Positions 32,483 to 42,651 of a DNA stretch of 64,000 bases are shown in pieces. Source of the stretch: Sepiola atlantica (Eukaryota > Mollusca > Cephalopoda > Sepiida > Sepiolidae); NCBI GenBank assembly GCA_963556195.1, contig OY744525.1:61217272-61281271 (forward strand). The letters run 5' to 3'. Positions within the stretch are counted from its first letter, which is position 1, and every line of letters starts with the position of its first letter. The notes beneath the pieces were generated by a model. It did no database searches. It had not been told where the DNA came from and was given only the letters and a program-made list of their open reading frames with translations. The translations under genes were made by a program, and so were the position numbers.

Positions 32483-33059
32483 ATTTTCTTCACTGATGAA
32501 TTGTCTGGCTCTGCGTACAATCGAAACAGTCCAAAATGATCTGCTGAAAATCTTCATGCTGTGCATAAATCCTGACTACATGATCAAAAGTGGTTTGATG
32601 TTCAATCTCGCATTTCACAATTATTAGCCTAATTTCTTTTACTGACAAAATTCATATTTAAAAATAAAAAATTTTAACAACACTTTTTGACACTGACAAA
32701 AGAATGAGTGACTTTCAGCAAGCTAGTGCTATGTGCATACATCAAATGCTTCACTAAGATTTTTAAGTACCATTTTTGGTAACTATATCATCACTATAGA
32801 TCTCTGGCCACGAAGGTCTCCTGATCTTTTGCCTCCAGACATTTACTTATGGGGCGCTATGAAAAACAAAGGTTTTTCCAGTAATCCTCACACAGTGAAT
32901 AGATTAAAAGAAGCCATCACAACTTATATAAAAACAAGTTGATGACACTGTGTTGAAAAACGTCTTCAGAAACCTAATACGTGCCACAAGATTTATTGAC
33001 GTCATGTATGTATGGTGGTCATTTTAGCATCTACTGTAAAGTTCACCAAGTAACATGTA

Positions 33060-33800
33060 GCAATATACTATTTTTGCCTAATCTTATATATAAAGTGGAA
33101 CCAGATTTTCCCCTATTTTATTGACCTTAATAACTTTCTTAACACAAGCTATATACTTAAAACTGCTTAGGCAGTAATTTATGCCATATATTGGTTTGTG
33201 TTCTTAAATTAAAAAAAAGAAAGTATTTTCAATCGAGTTTATCGATTTTTATATTTAATCCTAATAAATATTTTATTTTTTATTAGTCATATTTAGAGGA
33301 GAGCAGGAGTGTTTTAACCCTCTAATTCAGATCTCTCCCCACTCTCCCCATCATAACTGGGGAAAACATTTAATAAGACACAGTTTTAGAGATTCACCAA
33401 AAAAGAATGGGAATAGTGCGTCTGATCATTTAATATGGGCCTCACCGCCGACTTGCAAAGAAATTGTGGAAAAAAAAAACAAGCAACATAACAAAAATAC
33501 TTGTTTCGAATATAAAAAAAAAAAAAGATCCAAAAATGATGTTTGAAACAAAAACTTCGTAAAAATGATCATTGTTTTCTGCGTTATTTTGTGTATGCAA
33601 ACCGAAGATAGTCTCATGACTGTTTACAAGAAAAGTCATTATAAAAATAAGTGCGTAATAATACCACGGTTTTATGTAAATAAATAATTAATAAAATGTC
33701 AAATAACTGAAATGATGATATTTAAAATAAAAATTGTTTGCAATTTTAGACAAAATTGCTGTTTTGTTTACGTAAGGGTTTATAGTTGTAATTTTTAATA
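33060..33800. other. AT-rich intergenic sequence
   Basis: No gene recognised. 33235-33300 resembles the 'atatttaatcctaataaatattttatttt' phrase also seen near 19040, 53740 and 56215. Confidence 0.4.
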
Positions 33801-33859
33801 TTATTATATATATATATATATATAAGCTCCTTTAAGTTAAATAAAAGTAAGAGCACTGT

Positions 33860-34167
33860 TGGAAAGATTAAAAACAGACATTCACCTAAAGCCCCAGTGC
33901 AAGACGCCAGCTCTGCCGTTGAATCCTATCAAATGTCTTGATATTTATACTCGCCGCTTTCAGTATAAATATAACTTAATTTTTCCGTTATCACGTGATA
34001 ATCTCCGGTGGCCTATGGGACTAAGTAAACGCTTACAGATTCAAGGTGTCTGTCTCAACTGGGTTTGTGCCCTGTGACCGTCCGACATTGTTATTTCCCT
34101 GCGCTGATGAAAGCGGTAAGCTTGAAACGACGTTGTACGTTAGTAAAATATTAAAAATATAATTTAA

Positions 34168-34171
<4 letters not shown>
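33860..34171 (+). mobile_element. Retrozyme-like element with hammerhead core, diverged
   Basis: Bounded by (TA)n at 33806-33824 and 34172-34244. A weak tRNA-like region (B-box-like GGGTTTGTGCCC at 34063-34075) lies about 30 nt before a hammerhead core, the same spacing as in the 16.9 and 37.2 kb elements. No terminal direct repeat is visible, so this is a partial or decayed member. Confidence 0.5.
34101..34140 (+). ncRNA. Hammerhead core without clear stem I
   Basis: CTGATGA at 34104-34110, perfect stem II AAGC/GCTT, GAAA at 34124-34127, then CGACGTT with a possible AC/GT stem III and UU cleavage position. No good stem I was found. Confidence 0.5.

Positions 34172-34244
<73 letters not shown>
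34172..34244. repeat. (TA)n microsatellite, long
   Basis: A 70-bp pure TA run. Confidence 0.95.
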
Positions 34245-34246
<2 letters not shown>

Positions 34247-34249
34247 GTC

Positions 34250-36180
34250 CTAGAGGTTGTAACAGTTATAAAGAATTATTTCCCTTACTTTTGATTGGTT
34301 GTAAAGTCAGAATGCAATGTTTAGGTAGATCAGTGCCAAAATAGGAATGTGTTTTTTTTTTAATAAATAATCCTCAGGGTATAAGGATTTTTAATTGATT
34401 TATATTTTAGGTTTGCATTGAATGGGGACAGTGAGACTAATAGATAGACGTGTAATATAATGGAAATGACATGACTTAGAAAACAGTAGAAGTTACTGTC
34501 CAGTAGTGACGTAAAAAAGGAAGTACGCAGCGACAGGGTATGAGTAATCAAATCTCTTGGGTTTTTTTTCAACAAGATGATACAGACGTATTTCGAAACG
34601 CTTCGTCTCTCTTCCTTACAGAGGAAAATTGCGGTAAGACTAATACTCTGTAATTCTAATAATGTGTAATCAAACAACGCAAAAATTATTAAAGCAAAAA
34701 ACAACAATGTGTTTTCTTATTGCACATGTTTCTACTATGAGAGAGACACAATGTTACAGCTATACTCGCTGCTACTACAACCAACAACAAACGTCAGCTC
34801 ATAGAGATGTCTTGTTCCAACTGCTACACGATGTATGTTGGTCATATTTCTATGTTGCGAAAATTGATCTGATGTGTTTGAGACAACGTCTTGGAGTTGT
34901 GATCCCCATAAAGAATAAGGGGTAGTTGTGATCCCCATAAATACTTATAGACAGAAAATTTAGTTGTTTCAAATTACAAAAATATGCCTGATCAGTCTGA
35001 GACGATTAGCAATAAACTAACCCCTTCTCAGAAAGAAGATAAAGCCTGGGAGATAGGACCTCCTAGAACTGAACAGTACCATACCTCAGCCCAATAACAA
35101 CAAAGCCACTGTCAGACTGATTGTCAATGACGTATCCCGACTGGTATAAACAACACCTACTCAAGCTGTGCCAGATGTGGCTTCAGTTCAACTTGAACCG
35201 TGTAGCAAATTCACAATTTTTAAAATGAAAAATCAAATATTGGTTGAAAATAAAACAAGAAATTTTAGTTTTTGCATAGAGTTTAGAAACATAGAATTGC
35301 CTCGTTTACTTTTAATTGATTTGATCCTAAAGTCAGGGTCTATTGCTTTTATTAAGGCTAAAAATACTCGAGGATAATGGTTAAAGAGACGGATAGATTG
35401 TCAGTTGAATGATGAAAAATATTATGAGAGGATTGAAAATGATGAATGGAATGAATAAAATTTAATTACGTATAAATACGGTTTATGACAAGTTGACATT
35501 GGATTTGAAGATAACCATATTGTAGCCCGAAGGGAAGCAATTTCATCATAATGCGTTCTGCAAATGAAGATTTCTGAAGATTAAAAATCGATTTTTTTAG
35601 CTACAAACAATTATCAGGGTATGTTGATTTATGATAAGTAGTATGAGTTGTTACTGGACGGGGAGAAACAAAAAGCAGATGGACAGATAGACAACTTTTT
35701 CATGTTTTATATATAGAGAAGATGTCGCAAAGATTCTTCACTTAGTGTCCAAGATTAATTGCAAATATTTTACAAGTTTAGCTTAAGCAGTACGGTTTCT
35801 TTTTGTCTCAGCATTTGGTGATTATACCTGTCTTTAAAGAGAAATTAAACGAAGAAAAAAAAATGAAAGGGGACTAAAAAAAAAAAGGTGTGGTGGAGTG
35901 GGGTAGGGTGGGGGTGACTGTAAACGGTAAAGGGCTTTCCCATGAAGAATGACAGTAATTATCCAAGGTAATTAATGACAACAACAACAACAGAAAATCT
36001 ATGGAGGAAAAAAAATAACGGTTGAAACGAGTACGTTTCCGAACAAAGGAACTCATGCAATCAAAATTAAAAGTTTCATTAAGGCTGACTGATTAAAAGC
36101 GGCAGAAAATAAATCCTTGTTTGTTTTTTGGGGGTTTTTTTTTCTAAGGACGGGTTACCTTATTTATTGTCTACTGGTTG
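34250..36180. other. Intergenic sequence, nothing recognised
   Basis: Several frames of 60-115 codons occur but overlap antisense frames of similar length and show no motif. The phrase 'cgaagcgtttcgaaatacgtc' (34575-34600, minus) may be a decayed hammerhead tail. Confidence 0.35.
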
Positions 36181-36384
36181 AAGGATTCGTTAGCGTAGTG
36201 GTTCTTGGCATGGATAATGAAGTCGACGAGCTTAAGATCTGGTCTGAACCATTAAGTTCACTTTTGGGCTAACACCCAGAGGTTGGTTAGTTGTTGAGTT
36301 TTATGGCATATCAACGTTTGTTAACTCATTTTATGAAAAAATTAACAGCATATTTACTCAGTGTAGACCTAACGCCGGCTCTAT

Positions 36385-36515
36385 TAAAAAAATATTATTC
36401 TTATTAAATTTAAATCGATCGGATGTATTAAGAAAAATATAATTTTAAATTGTATATGTAAGAATCGTTTTTTGTGTAATTAATAATTGTATAATAAATA
36501 AGTGGCTATGAGCCA
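36385..36515 (+). repeat. Interspersed AT-rich repeat
   Basis: Matches 41700-41832 ('aaaaatattattcttattaaatttaaatcga..cggatgtatta...gtgtaatta'). Confidence 0.7.
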
Positions 36516-36800
36516 TGGATGGGCCCCTGATAGGTACGACCACTCCGATGCAGAATGGACCTGGGAATAATGGAAACTAAAGAGTGACTTCATACTCTCC
36601 AAAGCTCCCAAATTGGGGTCTCACCACTGTATGCAGTTTAATGTCAAACCCACAACGGATTCTATTAAACTGCATATAGATAGAACTCTGACAGGTACTA
36701 CCACTTTGAGTCTAGGAATATTGGCTACTAAGGGGTCAATCCATACTCCACAAAGCTCCCTAATTGGGGTCTCACAACCGGATGTAGTTTAATGTGATAC
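36510..36800 (+). repeat. Interspersed repeat, two copies
   Basis: Two related blocks (36515-36660 and 36665-36800) share 'tagg.ac.accac', 'aaagctcccaaattggggtctcac' and 'gtttaatgt'. Same family, opposite strand, as 11660-12050, and related to 54190-54340. Confidence 0.7.
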
Positions 36801-36841
36801 CCAGAACTGAACTATGCTTGAATGAACAATTGCTGCCTAAC

Positions 36842-36849
<8 letters not shown>

Positions 36850-36885
<36 letters not shown>
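36850..36885. repeat. (CA)n then (TA)n
   Basis: Left border of the retrozyme. Confidence 0.9.
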
Positions 36886-36889
<4 letters not shown>

Positions 36890-37200
36890 TTTCCACAATC
36901 AGACAACGCCGCAACCCACAACCTATGAAAAGAAACAAACCGGAAGTCCTAGACTCGAGATTGTGGAAATAATTATATATACCATCTCACATTCAAGAAA
37001 TCTAATATTTATTTGCTCGCTAGGTTAGCTTGTTGGATGACATCGTCCTAGCGAGTATAAAATCCTACTTGTGAGACATCGGCCTGGGTTCATAGTAGTT
37101 GGATGACTACACCCCTTGTTGAAAAGAGTAGGTTCATTCCACAGTCAGCCATCGCCGCGGTTTGCTTAATCTGTGTAAATTAATAGACATTTTTGTATGT

Positions 37201-37273
37201 GGCGAGGTAGCTCAGTGGCAGAGTACTCGCTTACCATGCAAGTGACTCGGGTTTCGAATCCTGAGTTCGGATG
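37201..37273 (+). pseudogene. tRNA-Ala-like region (anticodon ACC)
   Basis: TAGCTCAGTGGCAGAGTAC is an excellent A box and D arm. The anticodon arm GCTTACCATGC equals that of tRNA-Ala(AGC) with G changed to C. GGTTTCGAATCC is a B box with one inserted T. It ends two bases before the hammerhead stem I. The acceptor ends do not pair, so it is not a working tRNA; it probably drives pol III transcription of the element. Confidence 0.75.
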
Positions 37274-37274
37274 T

Positions 37275-37319
37275 GTTCTACTGATGAGCCCAAAGGAGGG
37301 CGAAACTCGAGTCTAGGAC
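37275..37319 (+). ncRNA. Hammerhead ribozyme, canonical and complete
   Basis: Stem I GTTCTA/TAGGAC (37275-37280 with 37314-37319, one U-G). CTGATGA 37281-37287. Stem II GCCC/GGGC around AAAGGA. GAAA 37302-37305. Stem III palindrome ACTC/GAGT. GUC cleavage triplet ending at 37313. Beyond stem I a CGGA/TCCG pairing across an internal loop gives room for loop-loop contacts. This is the best hammerhead in the window. Confidence 0.88.
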
Positions 37320-37406
37320 TTCCGGTTTGTTTCTTTTCATAGGTTGTGGGTTGCGGCGTTGTCTGATTGTGGAAATAATTATATATACCATCTCACATTC
37401 AAGAAA

Positions 37407-37409
<3 letters not shown>

Positions 37410-37468
<59 letters not shown>
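37410..37468. repeat. (TA)n microsatellite
   Basis: Shared border between the retrozyme and the next fold-back. Confidence 0.95.
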
Positions 37469-37470
<2 letters not shown>

Positions 37471-37907
37471 CAGAGGAAACATTTTTTTAATCAATGAAAC
37501 GGGCGGGTGGAAAAAAGAAAGAAAATTGGTAAAATTTTCCTTAAGGCCTTATCGTCTTACCCTCTAAGAGGAAACGTCAGAATGATAAATTAAAAACTAA
37601 GAAAATCGAATGAGATATGAGGGGAAAAATTGTTTTGGTTGGAGAAAACGATTGAGAAAGAAAAATAAAAAGAAAAAAGTAAATCTCTCAACGTTATGGT
37701 GGCTTTGAATCATTAAAGATCTCCAACTGATGCTTCAAAATCTTTTGTCTACACAGGCTAGGTCGAGAATCGTTAATAACTAATTTATCATTCTGACGTT
37801 TCCTCTTAGAGGGTCAGGCGATAAGGCCTTAAGGAAAATTTTAGCAATTTTCTTTTTTTTTCCACCCGCCCGTTTCATTGATTAAAAAAATGTTTCCTCT
37901 GAAATTT
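37469..37907. mobile_element. Fold-back element with 125-bp arms
   Basis: 37469-37592 and 37778-37907 are near-perfect inverted repeats ('atttcagaggaaacattttttt...'). The arms contain CTCTAAGAGGAAACGTC, which looks like a hammerhead stem II, GAAAC and GUC. The CTGANGA box has decayed (CTGACCC in the right arm). Confidence 0.8.
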
Positions 37908-38094
37908 ATCCTACGATTTTGTTGTACGCGAAATTTACTTATATATATGCTTGCAACCTTTGTGGGTTAAGCACTTTGGTAAGTGAGATCACCAGTGTTC
38001 ATTAGCAATAATGCATAACTCGTCATCAATCATTCTCAGTTGCTGAAAAAGACTTGTGTTAGTAAGCTAAACCTGTACTAATAGTGTAATGTGT

Positions 38095-38205
38095 AAGATG
38101 TCCGCCTGTTGTCAAAACGGTTAGGTTTCGATTTCAACTGGAAGTACTTGCTTATCTAGCTACATTGAAGTGCTGTGATACAGCGAGACAGTCTGTGGAT
38201 ATATA
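38095..38205 (+). repeat. SINE-like repeat fragment
   Basis: Shares B-box-like GGTTTCGATTTCAAC and 'agctacattgaagtgctgtgatacagcgagacag' with the 2.2-2.6 kb copies. Confidence 0.5.
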
Positions 38206-38552
38206 TATATATATATAAGATAAGTGAAGTCAAATGCTTAGACTTTGATAGTATTTAAATGGACAATTATTAACTACACCTAAGAGATATAAGGAAAAGG
38301 TGAAGTCAAATTAAGACCATTGTATACTCAGTAATACTGCAGGTATTAAATCAGCTCAATAGTTGAACCTATAAGTTAACCAGAGCTATTATATGACAGT
38401 TTAGAATTTTATTTTTATTATTGTACTTTTTATTATTTTTTATGTATGTGTTGTTTTAAGGAAGATACGAATATTGATGCGCTTCCCCCTTTTTTTCTCT
38501 AATAACTGTTGTGTATTTGCTGAATGATACAAAAGTGTTGGTGATTTTTGTT

Positions 38553-38605
38553 CAACAGATTCCAGAACACCACAATTAGAATGTGGTGTTCTGGAATCTG
38601 TGTTG
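38553..38605. repeat. Perfect 20-bp-arm hairpin
   Basis: ACAGATTCCAGAACACCACA and its exact inverse around a 7-base loop. Downstream TTGATGAAGTAAC...TTTATCGTTAAA may be a decayed hammerhead. Confidence 0.85.
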
Positions 38606-38953
38606 ATGAAGTAACAACTTTATCGTTAAAAGATCTATCGTCTCGGAGAAAGAATGGTAGTTTGCGTGAAGCATTGCTGGGAATAGTAGTAGTATGTTTT
38701 TAAAAAGGCTGAGTGCAATGCAAAGTGCCGGGTAGGATGTAAGCTGGAAGGAACAAAAATAATAAATCGAAATCGAAATGGGACTTACTATTTATTTTTT
38801 ATTAAAATCTTACATAACAGCAAGTGTGGTGTTAGCTGTTTGTGTGTTGTTTGGATGATTATTAAAAATCATTTATTTAATATTTCGGGAAAAATGGAAA
38901 CTTCCCTTCGTCAAAAATAATAAACACCAAAGGAAAACACCGTCTGTGCAATA

Positions 38954-38957
<4 letters not shown>

Positions 38958-38988
<31 letters not shown>
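38958..38988. repeat. (TA)n microsatellite
   Basis: Pure TA run. Confidence 0.9.
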
Positions 38989-38991
<3 letters not shown>

Positions 38992-39084
38992 GCAATCCAA
39001 CAAAAGATATAAGCGTCAACTAATATCTTATAATTAGTGAAACATCCGGATAAAAAAACTGAAGCTCAATATACTGGATAGAGC

Positions 39085-39397
39085 ATTAATATTATAATAT
39101 AAAATGAAGTAATAAAATAAGGTGTCAATCAAATTTTATTAGAATTCAAAGTTCATGCAAAGCATCCTTAAGTCCTTAGCTCATGAGTTTTCAAAGATAA
39201 TTCTTCTCTTCAGAGGACCATTACCGCAGTTATACTACTACAGGCAATAAAATTACGCTTTGAAAATACGCTTTGAAAATATATAAAATTATATACACAA
39301 ATATATGAGCTAAGGACTTAAGGATGCTTTGCATGAACTTTGAATTCTAATAAAATTTGATTGACACCTTATTTTATTACTTCATTTTATATTATAA
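39085..39397 (-). mobile_element. Hammerhead-bearing fold-back element
   Basis: The segment downstream of the ribozyme cut (minus strand from 39187 to about 39100) recurs inverted at 39304-39395 ('gagctaaggacttaaggatgctttgcatg'). The right border is (TA)n at 39398-39418. Confidence 0.75.
39171..39219 (-). ncRNA. Hammerhead ribozyme candidate, one stem III mismatch
   Basis: Stem I GGTCCT/AGGACT (six pairs, one G-U). CTGAAGA is the complement of 39207-39213. Stem II is AAGA/TCTT. GAAA is the complement of 39189-39192. Stem III CTCATGAG is palindromic but preceded by an A-C mismatch. The cleavage base is A (between 39177 and 39176). Confidence 0.68.
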
Positions 39398-39636
39398 TAT
39401 ATATATATATATATATATTTACATATAATTATTTAATGATAAATAATTATAATCCACATAGTAGAGAAATAAACCGTATTTATGTCAAATCAGGCGGACT
39501 AACATAGTCAACGTCTTAACAGTGTTAAACAAATCTTATATTTCTAGCTTAGATTAGACGGCTTATATTATTTTTCATTAAAGAACCTGGCCGAAAGGGG
39601 ACTATAAATAATCATTTAATAATACATATTTAATTA

Positions 39637-39695
39637 TTATCTACATACGTATACATTTTATCCTTGTGGAATCTTCAATGTGGAGATAACTGTTC
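39637..39695 (-). ncRNA. Decayed hammerhead of the 39.4-40.0 kb retrozyme
   Basis: Minus strand: ATTGAAGA in place of CTGAAGA, stem II TTCC/GGAT, and TAAAA in place of GAAAA. Stem III is around GTATACGTAT. A strong stem I (TTATCT/AGATAA, then ACAT/ATGT with a bulge) is retained. Two core substitutions should abolish cleavage. Confidence 0.5.
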
Positions 39696-39702
39696 AAATC
39701 GG

Positions 39703-39776
39703 TCACATGATTCGAAACCCGGAACACGAGTCACCTTTAATTCAATTCCGAGCGCTCTAACCACTGAAGCCAATTC
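39703..39776 (-). pseudogene. tRNA-like region of the 39.4-40.0 kb retrozyme
   Basis: Minus strand: GGCTTCAGTGGTTAGAGCGC is a good A box and D arm; GGGTTTCGAATCA is a good B box. The spacing is a little long. The amino-acid type is unclear. Confidence 0.6.
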
Positions 39777-39984
39777 CAACCGTTACATGATGAGTAGAGA
39801 AATAAACTCCATCTATGTAAAATTAGGCGGACAAACAGTCAGCAGTCTTAACAGTGTTCAACAAATCATGTAGAAAGGAACTTGCATTTTTACCTTAGAT
39901 TAGACGGCTTATATCATTTCTCATTAAAGAGGTCGGTCAAAAGGAGGCTATAAATAATTATTTAATAATGAATATTTAATTATT

Positions 39985-39989
<5 letters not shown>

Positions 39990-40034
<45 letters not shown>
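39990..40034. repeat. (TA)n microsatellite
   Basis: Pure TA run between two elements. Confidence 0.95.
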
Positions 40035-40039
<5 letters not shown>

Positions 40040-40179
40040 TATATATGCGTCGTTGAAGACCACAGAGTTTTTCTTCTTTTGCTATCCTTCTGGTTAATTT
40101 CTCGACACGGCGAGCGATTCGTCAGTTTTCTGGTGTTAATTGGTGGAGTATGGCACCTAACATTGTATCGTGGGCCATT

Positions 40180-40217
40180 CCTCGAGCACTTTCAGTCTCG
40201 CAACCGTCTTCAGGAGG
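40180..40217 (-). ncRNA. Hammerhead ribozyme candidate
   Basis: Stem I CCTC/GAGG. CTGAAGA is the complement of 40207-40213. Stem II is weak (GGT/ACT). GAAA is the complement of 40190-40193. Stem III is AG/CT around TG, then C (cut between 40184 and 40183). Confidence 0.55.
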
Positions 40218-40297
40218 CTATGTCTTATTATTAGTAAAAAGCCGTTTTATTATTAGTTATATATCTATTAATTTACATATGGGTATATATATATATA

Positions 40298-40852
40298 CAG
40301 GGTGTCCCAAAATAATGTATACACTCTTTGAATCGTTATAATTCGTTCAATTTACTGATTTTGACTTGCAAACAAGGTTGATAGAACAATAGAAGAGTAA
40401 GAATACACATTCAAAAATACTGACACTAAAATTAACAAAACCATAGAAAATTAACTTTTAATAAACGTAAAGGCTACAATGTTTAAAGCAAGAAACCTGA
40501 AGCAATTGCAAACAAATGGGAGTAGCAATTGTAGTAGAATGTGCCCAAGGAGTAAATGTTGCAGGACGTTTGTAGGTACAAGTCTTAACGTCTTCACTAT
40601 ATGGAAAGTGTATTGAGCAGAACGGGTTGGGGTTAGGGTGAGGGTTCATTTTATGAACATTCTGAAATTATCCTAAATAGCCTTTATCTTTGTTAAAAGT
40701 TAAGTTTCTATGTTTTTGTTAATTTTACTGTCAGTATTTTTACGTGTATATTCTTACTCTTCTGTTTGTGTATCAATCTTGCAAATAAAAATCAGTAATT
40801 TGAACGAGTTATAACAATTCAAAGGGTGTATACATTATTTTGGGACACCCTG
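40298..40852. mobile_element. Tc1/mariner-type MITE, 555 bp, TA duplication
   Basis: Terminal inverted repeats begin CAGGGTGTCCCAAAATAATG and extend about 50 bp on each side, flanked by TA. 'tactgatttttattt' and 'agtattttt' segments are also inverted. No coding capacity. Confidence 0.88.
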
Positions 40853-41134
40853 TATATCTTTATTCGTTTATTTACTTATTTATTTATTTATTTTTTTAAT
40901 ATCTATTATTATTATTATTATTATTGTGTATTAATTGTTGAAGACTGATAAGGCGCTCAAGGAATGGCCCACGATACAACGTTAGGTGCGATACTCCACC
41001 AATTAACACCGGAAAACCGACGAATCGCTCACCGCGTCGAGAAATTAACCAGAAGGATAGCAAAGAAAGAAATCTCTGTGGTCTTCAACGACGCATGTAT
41101 AATAAATGACTTGCTGTCGAAATATACATATATA

Positions 41135-41160
41135 TATGTATATATATATATATATAGTAT
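41135..41160. repeat. (TA)n microsatellite
   Basis: Right border of the 40.06-41.11 kb pair. Confidence 0.85.
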
Positions 41161-41699
41161 TGCTAGGTAATCTATTTTACAATATCACAAAACATATAGA
41201 GATACTTTTAAAAGAGTAGCAGCTTATTATAATGTAGATTTGGTATCTGTCTATAACAGAAACTGCATATTTTGTCTATAATAGAAACTGTATTACATTT
41301 CTCAAAGATATTATGTCATATTCGCAAAGATTTTCTGAAACATTGTTTTATTTTATTATTAATATTGTTGTTACTATCTATATACACTCTTTGAGATAGA
41401 TTTAATTGAATGCAGACTGTTTTCAATAAGTATTATTAAAACAAAAATTTTAATATATACTAGCTATCCCTTCCCAGCGTTGCCAAAGATTATTTATATT
41501 TTCATTTTTCTTTTGAATTTTGCTTTTAAAGTCTGGATTTAATTTGTATTTTTAACAGAAATATTGTTCAAAATGCGCTCGAATCTGTTCTTGTAAATGT
41601 TATAAATAATAAACGGTTAAGAGTCGAAGTGTCGTACCCTTTGTTTTTAATGAACATTATTATTTTAAACATTATTGCACTCAATATAAACTTAACTTA

Positions 41700-42230
41700 T
41701 TTAAGAAAAATATTATTCTTATTAAATTTAAATCGAGCGGATGTATTAGAAAAAGTATAAATTTAAATCGAGTATGCAAGAATCTTTTTTGTGTAATTAG
41801 AAATTGTATAAATAATAAGTGACTATGAGTCAGTGATATGTTAATCTAATTATGGTAATGAAATAGTAATATCATTATTAATTTTAGTAGAAATATTATA
41901 ATTATTATTTTTAATCAGCTACAAGCTGGTGTTCTGTCAATCTATTATAAAAAAACAATCATAATTATCATTATTATCAATATTATTATTATTAATATTA
42001 GTATTATTAGTAATTTCTATATTATTATTACTATTATTACTATTATTCTGATTATGCAAAAATGTATAATTAATAAAAAGAAAGTCAACATCATTCTGTG
42101 TCTTTGTCTAACAATATTTTAAGTTCTATGAAAAACAATCATACATATTATTATTACCACTATTATTACTATAATTAATGATAATTATTATTACTATTAT
42201 GTGAAAATGTACAATAAATAAGTAGTCCAT
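41700..42230. repeat. AT-rich repeat with imperfect (ATT)n
   Basis: 41700-41832 matches 36385-36515. From 41850 to 42200 the sequence is an imperfect (ATT)n with two related blocks ending '..attctgtcc/tctttgt..'. Confidence 0.6.
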
Positions 42231-42651
42231 ATGATTCTGTCCCTGTGTAAGAGGTTATGTTTAATTACCAATTATTTCAGGTAAGTTTGTTGAATTTGCC
42301 AAATATTAAGTTATTTGTATGTTAATATTAATATGAAAGTTAATTTCAATTCTTACAATGTCGTTCTATAAATCAAGTATTAATGTAACAAAATGTTTAT
42401 GAAACTATGAATATTTCAGTTGTAGATGAAATTCTTGTAAACGTCCAAAATAATGAGCTGTTAGTGGTCACTTTTTTTTCGTTCATATTCGAAAGCAAAT
42501 TATTGTATCGCCTTTTATTATATCTCTGGAAAACCAAGACAACACTGTAAATACTTAAACGGAAGTAAAATATTGCACCATTTATTTTAAGCCGCTAGAA
42601 ATAATATAAAATAAACATATTCTAAGCAAATGTAAAAGATGGAGCAATATA

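Larger units (their letters stand above)
30850..33030 (+). pseudogene. Mariner/Tc1-type transposase remnant, interrupted by a U2-SINE
   Basis: The C-terminal catalytic region is clear. Near 32812-32860 the translation gives WPRRSPDLLPPD and YLWGAMKN, the motif around the last catalytic aspartates. Near 32486-32650 there is FFTDELSG and a decayed WCAVSR-like block in several frames. Upstream, near 30950-31060, a possible N-terminal part (LLQEKEYS-like) is very uncertain. The frame has many stops, a G-run near 31860, and a 370-bp SINE just before the first catalytic aspartate. No terminal repeats were identified with confidence. Confidence 0.75.
36878..37412 (+). mobile_element. tRNA-headed hammerhead retrozyme, 406-nt unit, snap-back 5' end
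   Basis: A direct repeat (36960-37008 and 37366-37414, offset 406) brackets a tRNA-like region and a complete hammerhead. Preceding the first repeat, 36882-36959 is an inverted copy of 37306-37385. The 5' end thus has the partial inverted duplication typical of Penelope-type insertions. Both outer borders are (TA)n. No protein is encoded. Confidence 0.8.
39440..39990 (-). mobile_element. tRNA-headed retrozyme with decayed hammerhead, direct repeats
   Basis: A 200-bp segment is repeated directly (about 39449-39643 and 39788-39985), separated by a tRNA-like region and a hammerhead remnant. The repeat boundary (TTAATTATTAT, then C versus T) falls within about one base of the expected cut GTA/GATAATAA. 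The outer right border is (TA)n. This is the same architecture as at 16.8 kb. Confidence 0.72.
40060..41110. mobile_element. Hammerhead-bearing inverted pair with a nested MITE
   Basis: About 40065-40185 is inverted at about 40950-41105 ('cgtcgttgaagaccacagag...ggtggagta'). The 40298-40852 MITE lies in the loop. The left arm has a complete hammerhead; the right arm has only TTGAAGACTGATAAGGCGCTC. Confidence 0.75.

Noticed and set aside
37201..37273. Functional tRNA-Ala or tRNA-Gly gene
   Set aside because: The acceptor ends do not pair, the T arm has an inserted base, and the sequence is embedded in a repeat with direct terminal copies.
38875..38920. Hammerhead on the minus strand (TTGACGA...CCCGAAAT)
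   Set aside because: The invariant C of the first box is T and the stem I sides do not pair.
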